64,000 nt of DNA from Sepioteuthis lessoniana (taxonomy: Eukaryota > Mollusca > Cephalopoda > Myopsida > Loliginidae): NCBI GenBank assembly GCA_963585895.1, contig OY757921.1, positions 54,828,590 through 54,892,589 of the forward strand. The letters run 5' to 3'. The notes beneath the pieces are model-generated. The model was given only the letters and a program-made list of their open reading frames with translations, did no database searches and had not been told where the DNA came from. This document shows, piece after piece, positions 10,440-21,739 of this stretch (position 1 is the stretch's first letter; the number at the start of each line of letters is the position of its first letter). The position numbers and the translations under genes are program-made.

Positions 10440-12100
10440 ACGTCTAGTGATAGGTCGAGAGGATAGTTTGATTGAGTTTACCGAAGATGTTGGCAACTCC
10501 AACAATGAGAAAAGTCTCCAATAACAATAACAATGTTTTTATTGAAATATGATTATGTAACAATATACAACAGTATAAGAAAAAGTTTCGCACACTTCTC
10601 GCACAGACAGAAGAAAAAAGACTCGATGAGGAATTTGACTGGTGCTTTTGCTTTATGCTAATTTGCCAGCAGTTTTTTGATGGTCTTGATGCTGTGCGAA
10701 GAGACTTGGAGACCGGAACTTGATTATTTCTTTCGTCAGAGGTTTCGTCCAGCGACAAAGTCTTCCAACGTATTCTGAGGGTCTCTTCTCTCTTATTCTG
10801 TCTATACTGCTATTACTGTGCATATTTTATAGTATAAATTTTTAGACCTAAATACCTTTAATTATTCAGCCAATAACGGATAATGTCATAGTACATTTCA
10901 TTTGACCAGCCAGTGAGGGCTTAGGTTTTACTTACAGAGATAAAAAAGGAAGGAACAAAAACACCCTTGACACATTTTAAATTGGACATACGGTGAAGGG
11001 AAAACAGAAACAACTAAGAGCACTCGTCAACCGGCTTGGTCTCTGGTCTTTTGGTTTCACCAATTGCCAGATTATACAGGTCGAGCCTGAATCTGCGGAT
11101 ATCAGCTGAAACTTTTGTCAGCTTTGATAAATCTAGTAACTCCAGTAACTTTTGCTTGAATTTTTTACTCAATCAGGAGAATTAACCCTTATCTAACATT
11201 TTGATTTTAATGCTTTTCATTTCATCGAAATTATTTCTCCTGACTCACAAAAAAGACGACTTTCCTCTTCTCGTTAATATATAACCTAACACCAGTGGAA
11301 ATCCTCGTTGTGCCGTATTACTTCTCTGCTTATCATGTCATTTACCTGATAGGTAGATGGTAGAGATTTTTTTTAATTGTACAAACATAATCAAATGATT
11401 ATGGTTCAAACATTATCTCAAGCATTATTGAGAAGGAACATGATATAAGTAAGTTAGAAATAATTTGATATCGACAATTCGTTGTTGTTTTTTTTGGAGG
11501 TGGGAGTAGTTTTTTGTTTTGTTTTTTACTTTGAATTATTTGTATGTTTTGGGATTACAGTTCATTAAGCAGTAGATATTTCTACTGGTGGAAAAACGTA
11601 ATGGTCCTTCCAGTTTGGCTGGTGATTGTCGTGCTGGTCCCTCACCAACCAATATCATTTTCGATTAGTCTTCTAGAGTCATGTCTTGTTGGTCAACATA
11701 TGCCTCCAAGTCCCCAACCACCAATTTTATCTCCAAGTTTAAGGCATGTGTCGACCAAAATTGTATAAACGCGACCAATTTTAAACAATGATTTTTAGAT
11801 ACTGAGTTTATAAGGCTTATAACTCCTGATATTATGGGATAGATTTGATAGGCAACTTAGTCAAAACCTTCATTCATTCCAATGTTTATTACAGATCTTT
11901 TAATAGCTAGAGAGGACCAAATAAGAAAGGTTTCCCATGGTTTCTGTAGGATAAGGACTGGTATCTGGTTATACAGTCAATTTTAAACCTTTGCTTTTTT
12001 TACCTATGAGTTTCCATTTTTGTTTCTTTCGGTGTCATCTACAATTTCTGACAAAGAATGTAATTGAAAATTTATTGCATTTCAAGATGTACATTTTTAT
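10440..12100. other. AT-rich stretch without recognised genes
   Basis: A 104-codon minus frame at 10758-10444 is serine- and leucine-rich and resembles nothing I know; it could be LTR or leader sequence of the neighbouring pol remnant. A 74-codon plus frame at 11544-11768 is equally unsupported. I see no repeats of note. Confidence 0.5.
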
Positions 12101-12104
12101 TTCC

Positions 12105-13420
12105 ATTTGGTCGACCTATTCAACAGTATTATATATTGAAATTCACCCTTCACTAACCACGCTACATCCACCAAAATATCGCATTTACTCTATGAGAAGA
12201 CCTACTAAAAAAAAACGAGATAAAATGAATGATTTTATTTACAAAACAGGATTTTATTTACAAGATTTTGTATGTTGGGAATGGGAGAAAAACACCCAAA
12301 ACGAAAAATTCTCCGTTTGGTTGCCCTCCCTTCTACGATATAGAGGCCGACTGTTTTCCGGTGACCCTAAGTTGGAGGAGGATCTGAGAAAAAAGAAAAA
12401 GCGGAGTCGGACTTGGTGAGGATAGGTAGGATAAATTTATTCTGATGAGATTCCAATATCTTCAGAAGAGGTGGGCTGGAGTAAAGGTGGGGGTATAAAA
12501 AATGGGGATGGGGAAGATCTTAGAGGCTAACAACAAGGTGAAGGGGATGATGACTCTCAAAACACTGCTAACCAGGTAATCAAAGGAAAACAAAGTCTAC
12601 TTACTTGGGATGAGTCCCCGAAAGACCCGGACCGCAGACGCCATGCGCAGGAACAGGAGGAAAGGATGAATCTAACATTACCCATTTCGTACGACCAGGC
12701 TCGCTACATTCACCCACCTTTTGTCGAATGTTATGCGATCCAAGCGTTTTCTCTCGCATCTGATCTTGACCCTAAGCTGATGCCTAAAGAACAATATCAG
12801 ATCACGATGAGAAAAGTTTGCATCGTCATACAACCCCTTCTTTTGCGTCGTCCAAATCACTATTTTGGAAACACCACACGCTTCTCACTCTGAAACAGAG
12901 GAAGAATGTTGTCTACGACGTAACCAACGTTGAGCAGCACGACCTGCTTGGGTTCGATGCGAGCCGTCCACTCCCCGACGTGATCCCAGGACGGACGAAC
13001 TCGCTCGCAGGAGTAGAAGGCGTGCTCAGCCGATTCTTCCAAACCACCACAGCAGCGGGCACAATCGAACATGTCTGCCAGGCCCGCTCTGAAGCTCAAG
13101 CCGAGAAGGGTCAACGCGTTCCGTTCAAGCCCCAGGTGAGCGAGAACTCCGAATTACTCAAGAAGCCCGAACCTGGCGCCCAATTCCAATGGGAGCGGAC
13201 CTCCTCCGCTGTCCAGCCGCGCCTCTCACTGAGAGGGTCCGAAGCGGAGCCCACTACTAGTTCCAGATATAGTTTTTATTTCCGAGGCCGTGAAAGGTCA
13301 CTGGATCCAGAAAGGTTATGAAGGGCCATACGGCATTCGTGGACAAACAGTGCTTCGCCCCTCAACTTATGTCAAGCGTCAGCCTTGGGATCTGACTTTA
13401 AGGCGGGGAAAAATACTACT
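12105..13420 (-). mobile_element. Tx1-like LINE, 5'-truncated copy (ORF2 C-terminus and 3' UTR)
   Basis: The right part (13420-12650) is coding for the C-terminus of ORF2; the left part (12650-12105) is the 3' UTR. The UTR is homologous to 62380-62700: both carry GACCYATTCAACAGTA at the distal end, then GAATGATTTTATTTACAA and TTTGGTTGCCCTCCC. The 13250-13420 end is homologous to the first 120 bases of the window. Boundaries come from these pairwise matches. Confidence 0.8.
12650..13330 (-). pseudogene. ORF2 C-terminal domain of Tx1-like LINE
   Basis: Minus-strand frames at 13114-12860 (GLSFRAGLADMFDCARCCGG, EESAEHAFYSCERVRPSWDH) and 12860-12678 (IWTTQKKGLYDDANFSHRD, LRVKIRCERKRLDRITFDK). The first carries a CX2C...HX4C-type cluster (CARC ... 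HAFYSC), typical of LINE ORF2 C-terminal zinc-binding regions. One frameshift separates the two frames at about 12860. The plus-strand 167-codon frame at 12818-13321 is its antisense shadow. The function in the family is nucleic acid binding during target-primed reverse transcription. Confidence 0.75.
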
Positions 13421-15190
13421 CGCCTTGCATGTTCTTTTTTTTTATTATCATACGTTTTGTTTACATTCTTTGAAAAAGTGATTTCCACGTTGCTTTAAAA
13501 ACAGGCAGAGAAAGTGAACGCGCCTGCTATGAATGGAATAATTCAATTTTGAAAAGTTGAATTCAGCGTTGCTTATAGTTCAACTTGAAATAATGGAGCT
13601 CCGCGTTGCTTCCTGACAGTCGAAAAAAGGGAAACGCGCTTGCCGGAATTGTAATAGCGAAAGCGTATATTTTTGATGATATTGTTCAACTTAGTAAAGT
13701 GGAATTTGTTTTGATTTCCCAGGATATGCTACATATGACTGGAAGAAATTCTAGTACACACTAGAAAAGTGCATTTCGGTCTCGCAGTCTACAAAAAAAG
13801 TTTAAAATTTTGACGAGAAAATCAAGACAAAGGCTTGAAGCCTTTGCACAAACGAATCTACAAGTGGACTGTTTATTTTGCTTTGTACAAACTTTCTCGT
13901 AGGCTTATTCTGTTTACAAAAACCCAGTTAGAGTAAGACTTTTCTTGCCTTCTTTCCCTCTTTCGTGGGTTAATTTTGTTTGTGGAAACCCATCCTGGAG
14001 CAACTGTTTTATATTGTTTTATTTTGTTATTGAGCGCCGAGGTTTTTTTTAATTTTTTGACGCTTGGATATGAGAAAATATATATAACTTTATGAATAAC
14101 TTCTTTCATGTTGTAACCAAACGAGACCATTTATGTTTTAATCCTTTTTCCGCTCCTCATTTTCTTTCAGACGCAGGCTAAAAGTCGATTTTATCTGAAA
14201 GTGGATAAAATTCCGACAACTTCAACAAACTGCTCACCAGTATACTGTTGAAAATGGAAAGTTTTAGTGAATATATTAGACCATATATTGTTTGCGATGT
14301 TCATATTTTCACGTCATTTGGCTAATGCTTAATATCGTGTCTACCTCTTCAATTTGCCGTCTCTTCTCGGTATCGTTTTATGTTAAATCCAAATCTGCTT
14401 TAATTACTTTCAATCAATCAGAATGTCGATTTCCAACCATTTCCAACAAATCATTTCAGTCTTTCCTCCTTCCTTGGCAGAGTCATCTTTCGATAATATT
14501 GCATCATTCTCTAAATTAAAGTTTCTCAAAGTCCGTTATGGAAGCAGATCTTTAAAAAGAAAAATTCTCGTTTTAAATTCTACATCAGTCACACGCACAC
14601 AAATATTTTCCATCACTAATTTTAATTTTAATGATGTGTACTTGTACTAAAAAGAAATATCCTGCCATACTGTTTCTTATACAGAATTTTTCACACTGAT
14701 ATCATCTTAATTATGTTGGTTACAACCAAAATATCTCCCTATTGTTTGAACTTGTGAAAAAATACACTTGTCATTTTTTGTATTATTTATAAAACATCCC
14801 CATCTTTTTCTCTTTGATCTTTTTTCAGATGAGGAAGCATTACTATGAATTGATCTAATCAAAGTATTTTCTTATATATCTTACTAGTAAAAGTCCACAA
14901 TTACTTTTTATTAATTTCATCTTTGCAACCTTATAGGAATTCTAATTTACACTAACTTAGGTTTTCAATTTCTAATAAAGTCCAACACTATTAGCTTCTC
15001 TTGACAAGGTTCAACTGTTTCTTGGAATAACAGTATTTGTTCGTTTTTTTTTTTTTTACATTTAAAGCACAGATAATATACAGCAGTGGTTTCACAAATA
15101 AAAAATAGAAGCATTCATGCATTTTAAAATCACAATATAGTAAAAGACAATATATCTAACCGTTACTTGAAATCTGCCTAAGTTGGGGGA
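13421..15190. other. AT-rich stretch without recognised genes
   Basis: Short frames only (85 codons on the minus strand at 13873-14130, 75 codons on the plus strand at 14292-14650), none with recognisable motifs. Near 13490-13640 a loosely repeated theme (CGTTGCTT, AACGCG, TTGAAAAGTTGAA) occurs three times at 70-80 bp spacing. Confidence 0.5.
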
Positions 15191-15567
15191 GATTTGCCTA
15201 GTATTTTGGTACTATGTTTAACACAGTCTGTGTCGCCTGTTTTTTGGAAAGCCATGAGAAGCATCATGGTGGAAATAAAGGCGAGTGGACAAATCCTCTG
15301 ATGGTTCAACGCCATGCCTAACCAGGGGCATTTGAATCCTATGGTTCAACAACCATGATCAAATAGTTTGATCGGTAAACTACTACTGCTCATCTATAAG
15401 GGTGGCTTCTATAGATTACCATCGAAAGATTACCATGACCCACACTCAAACCACCTGTCCAAACCGCATCGTTCTTCGCGCAGGTAAAAAAGAGGTCGGA
15501 GCTCTGGCCTCAGTGTTCGAAAAATCAGCCACAAAAATTACTAAAATGCAAACGCACAATACAAATA

Positions 15568-16310
15568 GTGACATTCAACGTTAGAACTTTAAATAGAATA
15601 GGACAACTGTCGAAGGTGACTGCATCAGCGATAGATCATAACTTAGACATGATATGCATTAAAAATACAGGTACACTCACAGCGAGGATATTAAATATCA
15701 CGATGCGGGCTATGGATGAACGTTGGCCACTGCATCTGCATGGAAAAACTCAGTTAATGCCACGATAGGATTTGGAGGAATGCTTATAGGATCATGGGCC
15801 CTAAAATCACTAAATACCACCGAGAAAATTCAACCTAGGATGATGATAGCTACTTTTTATGGCAACCCCAGCGCAACAATCATCTCCTGCTACAGTCCTA
15901 CCAATGTTAGTGAAGAAAGTGACCTGAACGCCTTCTATAATTAGCTATCCTTCCTTGTTCGCAGCATCCCGAAACACAACCTTCTCGTCATTGGTGGAAA
16001 CATGAATACCCAAATTGGTAAAAATGTAAACCACAACTCGTCAAACAGAAATGGGGAGCCTCTAACAGATTTCACCCTAGAAAATAGATTAACATGCCTC
16101 AATACAAAATTTTAGAAAAGGAAGGGGAAACTATGGACTTACACCTACACAAATAATACTAGAGCACTGATAGACTACGTATTTATAAATAAGAAATGGA
16201 ATTATAGCAGATTGAATTGTGAGGCATATTCCTCTTTCGAGGGTGTATCCTCCGATCACTGAATTGTCACGGCAAAAATACGACTGAGAAATGAAGGAAT
16301 GCGGCCCGAA
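15568..16310 (+). pseudogene. RTE AP-endonuclease domain, broken
   Basis: Recognisable blocks are TFNVRTLNRIGQLSKVTASA (15568), IGFGGMLIGSWALKSLN (about 15765), ATIISCYSPTNVSEES (15870), a decayed GGNMNTQIGKN where the intact copy has GGDMNAQIGKN (about 15990), and SALIDYVFINKKW (16150-16200). The catalytic D of the GGDMNAQ motif is N here. At least four frame changes. The 66- and 73-codon frames at 15568-15944 are its surviving pieces. Confidence 0.8.
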
Positions 16311-16559
16311 CAACAACCACTGTACACTATGACTGCTCCCTGCTTAATAACAGGGATGTTAGAGATAGATATACGTTAACACTAAGAAACAAATACGATG
16401 CACTACAGGAGAAGTCAGAAAGACATACTCCGAATGACAAATATGAGAATTTCGTAATGCCCACTTAGAAGCGACAGTAGAATGCATACCAACTAAACAA
16501 AGAGCTAAAACCATGAGGGATATTAACGGTTAGCTAAACCCATGAGAGATATTAACGGT

Positions 16560-18365
16560 TAGAAAAAAATTTGCAGACGTGAAAACTGCTTCCAAATGCA
16601 ATAGGAACAACCCAAACAATATCAATGCCCTGAACCTTAAAAAGGCAAAAAAATGAATAAGCTAAAAAATACCTAAAAGAACAAACAGAATACATACAAA
16701 ACCAGATCAATAAGATTAGAGACTCGATCAAAGATATACAATCTAGGATAGCATGGCAAACGGTAAATGAAGTGATAAGAAAGAAGAGCACTGCGAAAGC
16801 TAAACTGAAAGCTACCAACCAAGAAGAACGAATACAACGATGGAAACAACATTTCGAGAATTACTCGGAAACCCACCGAAAGTTACACATGAACCAATTA
16901 CAAGAATTTTTAGTAAACAATTAGACATCAAACTAGGACAATATGCGCAAGAAGAACTCGGCTCAGTACTTAGAAAAATCAAAAATAGAGAAGCAGCAGG
17001 GCTTAATGAAATACCCCCAGAATTATAGAAGACCAGGAAATTCGACTACATACTGCTCCGACACTGTAACACTGTATATAATCACACACAATAGACAGAT
17101 AGACAGAGAAATGCATCCCCAAGAACTATCGAGGTGTAACCCTTACAACCATAGCGGCCAAGATATACAATGTTCTACTACGAAACCGCATAGAACCCAA
17201 AATTGAGAAGATACTAAGGAAGAACTAAAATTGCTTTTGGAGAAATCGGTCCAAGACATCACAAATTTTGACTGTCCGTCGAATTCTAGAAGGTGTACGT
17301 GCAAAAAACCTAGAGGCAACAATATCATCTGTCGACTCCTCCAATGCCTTTGAAACCATACACAGAGGGATGATGGAGCAAATACGACTCGCCTACGGCC
17401 GACCCAATGAAACCGTCGCAGCCATAATGATGCTATATAGAAACACGAAAGTAAAAGTCGCTCCCCAGATGGAGACACAGACTACTTCGACATCGTTGCA
17501 GGTGTGCGGCAAGGAGACACATTAGCCCTATACCTCTTTATCATCTGTCTAGACCACGGGCTTAGAACGTTTATTGATAAGATGAAAAACAACGCTTTCA
17601 AGCTGACAAAGGAAAGAAACAGAAGATATCCCGTACTAAAAATTACGGAAGGGGACTATGCCAATAACACAGCGCTTCTGGCAAAACCCTGCTACATAGT
17701 CTGGAACGAGCAGCTATTGGCATAAGCCTCCCTGTCAACGCAGACAAGATAGAATAATTGTGGTTTAATCAAAGAGGCGACATCTCCGCACTAAATGGTA
17801 GTTCTCTGAAACTAATGGACAAGTTCACCTACCGAGGAAACAGTGTTTCATTAACTGAGAATGACATCATCACGTGATTAGCAAAGGCATGGAGAGAGGC
17901 TATCGGTCATATAGATGTCAAAACTGACCGATAAAATAAAGCAGTTTTTTTTCCAAGCAGTGGTCATGTTGATACTGCTATATGGATGCAGTACATGGGT
18001 GCTAACAAAACGTATGGATAAAAAGCTTAACGACAATTACACAAGAATGCTGCAAGCAATATTGAACAAATCCTAGATGCAGCATCCCACAAAGCAATAG
18101 CTGTACGGCCACCTACCACCCATCACGAAAACTACCCAAGTTAGACGAACCAGACATGCGGAACACTGCTGGAGAAGTAGGGACAAACTCATAAGTGACA
18201 TAACCCTGTATATCCCTTCACGTGGACGATCAAAGGCTGGAAGACCAGCTAGAACCTATATACAACAGGTCTTGGCCGATAGAGAATGTAGCCTTGAAGA
18301 CCTACCAGGAGCAATAGACGATAGAGATGGGTGGCGGGAGAGGGTCAGGGAGATCCGTGCTGGCG
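16560..18365 (+). pseudogene. RTE reverse transcriptase, broken
   Basis: Aligned by eye with the intact ORF at 31147-32997. Surviving blocks: WKQHFENYSETHRK-type sequence (16845), KIKNREAAGLNEIPPEL (16975), ILEGVRAKNLEATISSVDSS (17280), AFETIHRGMMEQIRLAYGRP (17345), GDYANN at about 17650 in place of the catalytic DYADD box, and RRTRHAEHCWRSRDKLISDI (18140-18205). Both aspartates of the YADD box are lost (YANN) and motif A has mutated, so catalysis is impossible. A 30-bp segment is tandemly duplicated at 16504-16562. Confidence 0.85.
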
Positions 18366-18424
18366 GTACGACATGATGATGATGATGATATATCTTACAC
18401 ATATATCATCGTCATATACATATG

Positions 18425-18427
<3 letters not shown>

Positions 18428-18456
<29 letters not shown>
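18428..18456. repeat. (TA)n microsatellite downstream of RTE tail
   Basis: About 14 TA units, 40 bp after the (GAT)n tail of the RTE. Confidence 0.9.
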
Positions 18457-18594
18457 CGCAGATATGTATAAATAAAAGCTTATACATAGATGAACATATG
18501 TCGGTTTGTCTCTGGATTTGTTTCATGGTTGTATTATATATTTTTATGTATCTAGCTGATTGTTTTGCAATGTTTCAATATCCGAATAGTGGGC

Positions 18595-18910
18595 TTTGCC
18601 GTCCCGGCAGACCACAGAGAAAAAATAAAAGAAAAAGAATAGAGAGATAAGTACCTAGACCTTGCTCGAAAACTAAAAAAAAAAACTATGGAACATGAAA
18701 GTAATACCAATAGTAATTGTTACACTCGGAACAATCGCCAAAGGCTTAGTAAAGGGACTTGAGGACTTAGAAATCAGAGGACAAGTAGAGACTATCCAGA
18801 CTACAACTTCGTTGTGATCGGCCAGATTACTGAGAAGAGTCCAGGATACTTGAGGAGACTTGCTGTCGTTCAAACTCCTGTGAAAGATCATCACATTACG
18901 CTGGTAAAAA
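18595..18910 (+). mobile_element. R2/R4-type LINE, 5'-truncated 3' end
   Basis: Plus-strand reading gives KYLDLARKLKKKT, then in another frame IVIVTLGTIAKGLVKGLEDLE-like sequence and ITEKSPGYLRRLAVVQTPVK. This matches the C-terminus of the elements at 25.5-27.2 and 37.9-39.9 kb. It is the only copy of this family in the window on the plus strand. Confidence 0.75.
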
Positions 18911-19497
18911 AGTTCTCTAGGAGTAAAATAATAATAGTAATACTTTGTAATTAATCACAGCTTCAAATAATTATTTTTATGGGTATATTGATTCAGATGT
19001 TCTTATCAAAAATCAGTTATTTTATAATAGATCTATTTAATCAATAGATTGGACCCGAACATGTACTACCACTCCAGGTCAGAATTAACCAAAAATATAT
19101 CGTGGCTTTCATGACAAACAACCTTAACTTCACAACAACAGTCACCGACATGGTTACAGCTATAAAAAAAGACAGGTGCCACAAAACAGGGAAGTATGTG
19201 TGCCCGTGGGTGGAGAGAGATCAAAGAAAGAAATAAGAAACAATGATATCGTGGAACAATGTAAGTTTATACAGAGAGAAATATATATATATATACGTGG
19301 TGAATTCCATAAGTTTCCAGACTTTTTTGTACAGCTATTTAAACTTGTCGTAGACTCCTGAAAATTCACTATGTTATTGCTATACATCTTATGAGATGAC
19401 TGATCAATTTTTATGATTTCAGCTTCAAATGAACAGCTACAGCAGCAATTGGAATACACCCAACTAAAACCTGATTGTAACAACTGGTGAATTTTAA

Positions 19498-20142
19498 AAA
19501 TGCAATCTGAACGTAAGGACACTTTAGAAGAACGATATGCAATAAATTCTGTTTTAAACTTGGGTAAAATGATGCCACAGAAACGTATGGAATGCTTTTG
19601 ACTGCTTTTGGAGCATCTTACATTAATCGAGCATCAGTTTTTGAGTGGCATAAGAGATTCAAGGAAGGCACAGAAGTCTGTGAGGGAAGACGAGAGGTGT
19701 GGGAGAATTAAGGGAGTCAATACACCAGAGTTGATTGGCCATAGGGTTAGGGTTAGGGTTACTATGTTGAGGTTTTAAGGGAGTTGAAAGAGATTCCGTC
19801 AGAAGAGGCCAGCACTCTTCAAATCGGGTCAGTGGCATTTCCACCAGGACAATGCACCAGTCCACAACTCCATCTTTGTCACAGACTATTTGACCAAGAT
19901 GGCCATCAAGACAGCTCCTCACTCTCCCTATAGTCCAGACCTTGCTCCCTGTGACTTTTGCTTATTCCCTAAGCTCAAAGGCTGTCATTATGAGACAATT
20001 GAGGAGATGAAAGAGGCTGTGACAACACGATCACATAAGATAACACACTTACATAAGATGACTTCCATGGGGCCTTCCAGAAGTTGTTAGAACGGTACAA
20101 GTGCATTGCAGCCGGGAGAGATTACTTGGAAGGGGGCTAGAG
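19498..20142 (+). pseudogene. mariner transposase with central deletion
   Basis: The N-terminal helix-turn-helix region starts MQSERKDTLEERYAINSV and runs through ASVFEWHKRFKEGTE to ELIGHRVRVRV. The reading then jumps to TMLRF and, in another frame, GQWHFHQDNAPVHNSI, YSPDLAPCDFCLFPKLKG, CHYETIEEMKEAV. Of the DD34D triad the second (QDN) and third (PDLAPCD) aspartates remain; the first is missing with roughly 150 residues. It cannot catalyse transposition, but the TIRs would let it move if transposase were supplied from elsewhere. Confidence 0.85.
19744..19760 (+). repeat. TTAGGG-type repeat at mariner deletion junction
   Basis: Nearly three GGGTTA units lie exactly between the N-terminal ...ELIGH and C-terminal YYVEVLREF-equivalent (ACTATGTTGAGGTTTTAAGGGAGTT) coding segments. 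The same junction occurs at 48541-48561 and, inverted, at 58445-58461. Confidence 0.9.
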
Positions 20143-20211
20143 TTTCATGCGTGTACTATCAATAAAAGTGCCCATACGAAAAAAGTCTGGAAACTTATTT
20201 AATGATCCTCG

Positions 20212-20237
20212 TATATATATATATATATATATATATA
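20212..20237. repeat. (TA)n microsatellite flanking mariner
   Basis: About 12 TA units directly at the right TIR. Confidence 0.9.
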
Positions 20238-21005
20238 ACAAGGAACTGTTACATATTCATATTTTGGCTACGAAGTTTGATCGTCGCAGACTTTTGTAAT
20301 GCATTATACTCAATAAATTCTGTTTTTATTGTATTCCGCAAAAAATTATATCTTGATTTCGAAGAAAAACATTGACAGGCTGTGTACATTTATATGCAAT
20401 ACTGTGTGTATGCAAATGTAGTGTTTCTTTTCACATTTCTTTTCACTTCGAGGGTTCAAACAAGTTCTAAGCAATGCATCAATATTTAAAGAAAATGATG
20501 TCACAGTCGAAAGAATAAATACAGCAAAAAGCCCAGTAAAGCGGGAAAGTTTAATCATATGCATTTAAGCATAAGTTTTATAAGTTTCATTTCAGTGAGA
20601 TAGTGACGATAAAGAAAAGCCTGGAAAGGCATTATTTATAGTTTTGAAAGTGTAAGTTACATAAATAATGACTTTCTTGATTTTTCTATCTTTTCTCTTT
20701 TATCCTGGAGAAAGTACCATTTCCACTTCATAAATACTCATTTACCCTACAACTTCTACTCACAACAACTGCGACTAAGAACATTGTTAATTGCAGCAAG
20801 CTGATAAAGATCACAGATTAAGATGTCGACAAAGAGTTGAAGTCCAGCCTAAGGAAATTTCTTATTTTTCTCACTTCAGAAAATATTCAGAGATATTTTT
20901 AGAAACCTTATGAATTTTATTGAGAAGTTTCTAGCTGAAAAGGAAAACGTCCACAAAGATTTTTAAAATTTCTATACATTATCTTTGAATTTATACGGAT
21001 GTAAT
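20238..21005. other. AT-rich stretch without recognised genes
   Basis: No recognisable motif. The 72-codon minus frame at 20564-20346 has a hydrophobic start but no similarity I can name. Confidence 0.5.
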
Positions 21006-21009
21006 GGCC

Positions 21010-21590
21010 CAGGTGTTTTGATTTGTTTTAGTTTTGTTTAATTTTATGGCATATCAACCATTGTTGGTTATTTAATGACAAATACTGTTTTTACATATAT
21101 GTTAAATGTATGATTTTTAAACACATTTTTACACACATAGTTAAATGATTAAACTGTTCTGTTTCAAACAATTTAATTTAACCTGAGTCAACAAAGTTAA
21201 ATGGTTGCAAGTATTGCTATGTATCACTAACAATGCATTTAAATATTAGTCATTTGTGAACACAAAGTTAAATGATCAAACAGTTCTTATTTCAATCAAT
21301 TCAACTTAGCATGTCATCTGTTTGCACATGGTTTGAATGTCAAACAGTTCTATTTGACCCGTAGATAGGACTCTATCAGGTGTTACCACTGAGTCAGACT
21401 GGACCTGGGAGTCATGGCAATGAAGAGGTACTCCGTATTCTCCAAAGCTCCAGCATTAGTGGAGCCTCACCATCAGATTGCTTAATATCATATCCAGGAC
21501 TCTTATTGCGTAGGGGGGGGTAGCCCTCAGCAAAAATGCAGTCGGTGTATTCTACAACCCAAGTAAACTTGACTAAAGACATTTCGAGTT
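21010..21590 (+). repeat. Family M interspersed repeat, copy 1
   Basis: Starts with TTTATGGCATATCAACC and GGTTATTTAA, continues through an internal minisatellite-like zone (AGTTAAATG, CAAACAGTTCTATTT, AATTCAGTTTAG themes at 30-60 bp spacing), and ends in a conserved unique tail of about 230 bp (CTATCAGGTG, GGACCTGGGAG, ATGGCAATGAAG, GCAGTCGGTGTATTCTAC). The same architecture occurs at 27225-28005 and 43010-43660. No ORF; probably non-autonomous. Confidence 0.75.
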
Positions 21591-21739
21591 ACTACAAAAT
21601 GATAAGGAGCACAATAAATAAGACGGATCTACGTGCAGACTGAAATTAGTCCCTGAGCAGATCATTAGAAACGAGGTTTTCTTTGATAAAAATATGAAAT
21701 AGAAAGTTAAAACTCCGTATAACTTATATTAAAATAAAT

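Larger units (their letters stand above)
15235..18390 (+). mobile_element. RTE-clade LINE, near full length, inactive
   Basis: A complete-looking arrangement: 5' region with paired CCATGA/TCATGG words (15250-15430), AP endonuclease (15560-16310), linker, RT (16830-17900), C-terminal region and a 3' end of (GAT)n at 18373-18390. The termination in a short tandem repeat rather than poly-A is typical of RTE elements. It is about 3.15 kb long and broken by more than ten stops or frameshifts. It is a different, older subfamily than the copy at 29.6-33 kb. Confidence 0.88.
19296..20211 (+). mobile_element. mariner-type DNA transposon, internally deleted, copy 1
   Basis: Terminal inverted repeats of about 27-30 bp: left CGTGGTGAATTCCATAAGTT, right ending AACTTATTTAATGATCCTCG, both with the core AAGTTTCCAGACTTTT. 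Both sides abut (TA)n, matching the TA target of mariner. The total is 916 bp against about 1.3 kb for an autonomous element. The interior is a transposase gene lacking its middle, with TTAGGG-like repeats at the junction (see the transposase and junction entries). Confidence 0.9.

Noticed and set aside
12818..13321. 167-codon plus-strand frame
   Set aside because: It is antisense to recognisable ORF2 C-terminal sequence (AEHAFYSCERVRPSWDH), which explains its openness.
19744..19760. Interstitial telomere remnant marking a chromosome fusion
   Set aside because: The TTAGGG units lie inside a transposon at a shared deletion junction in three copies, so they travel with the element.
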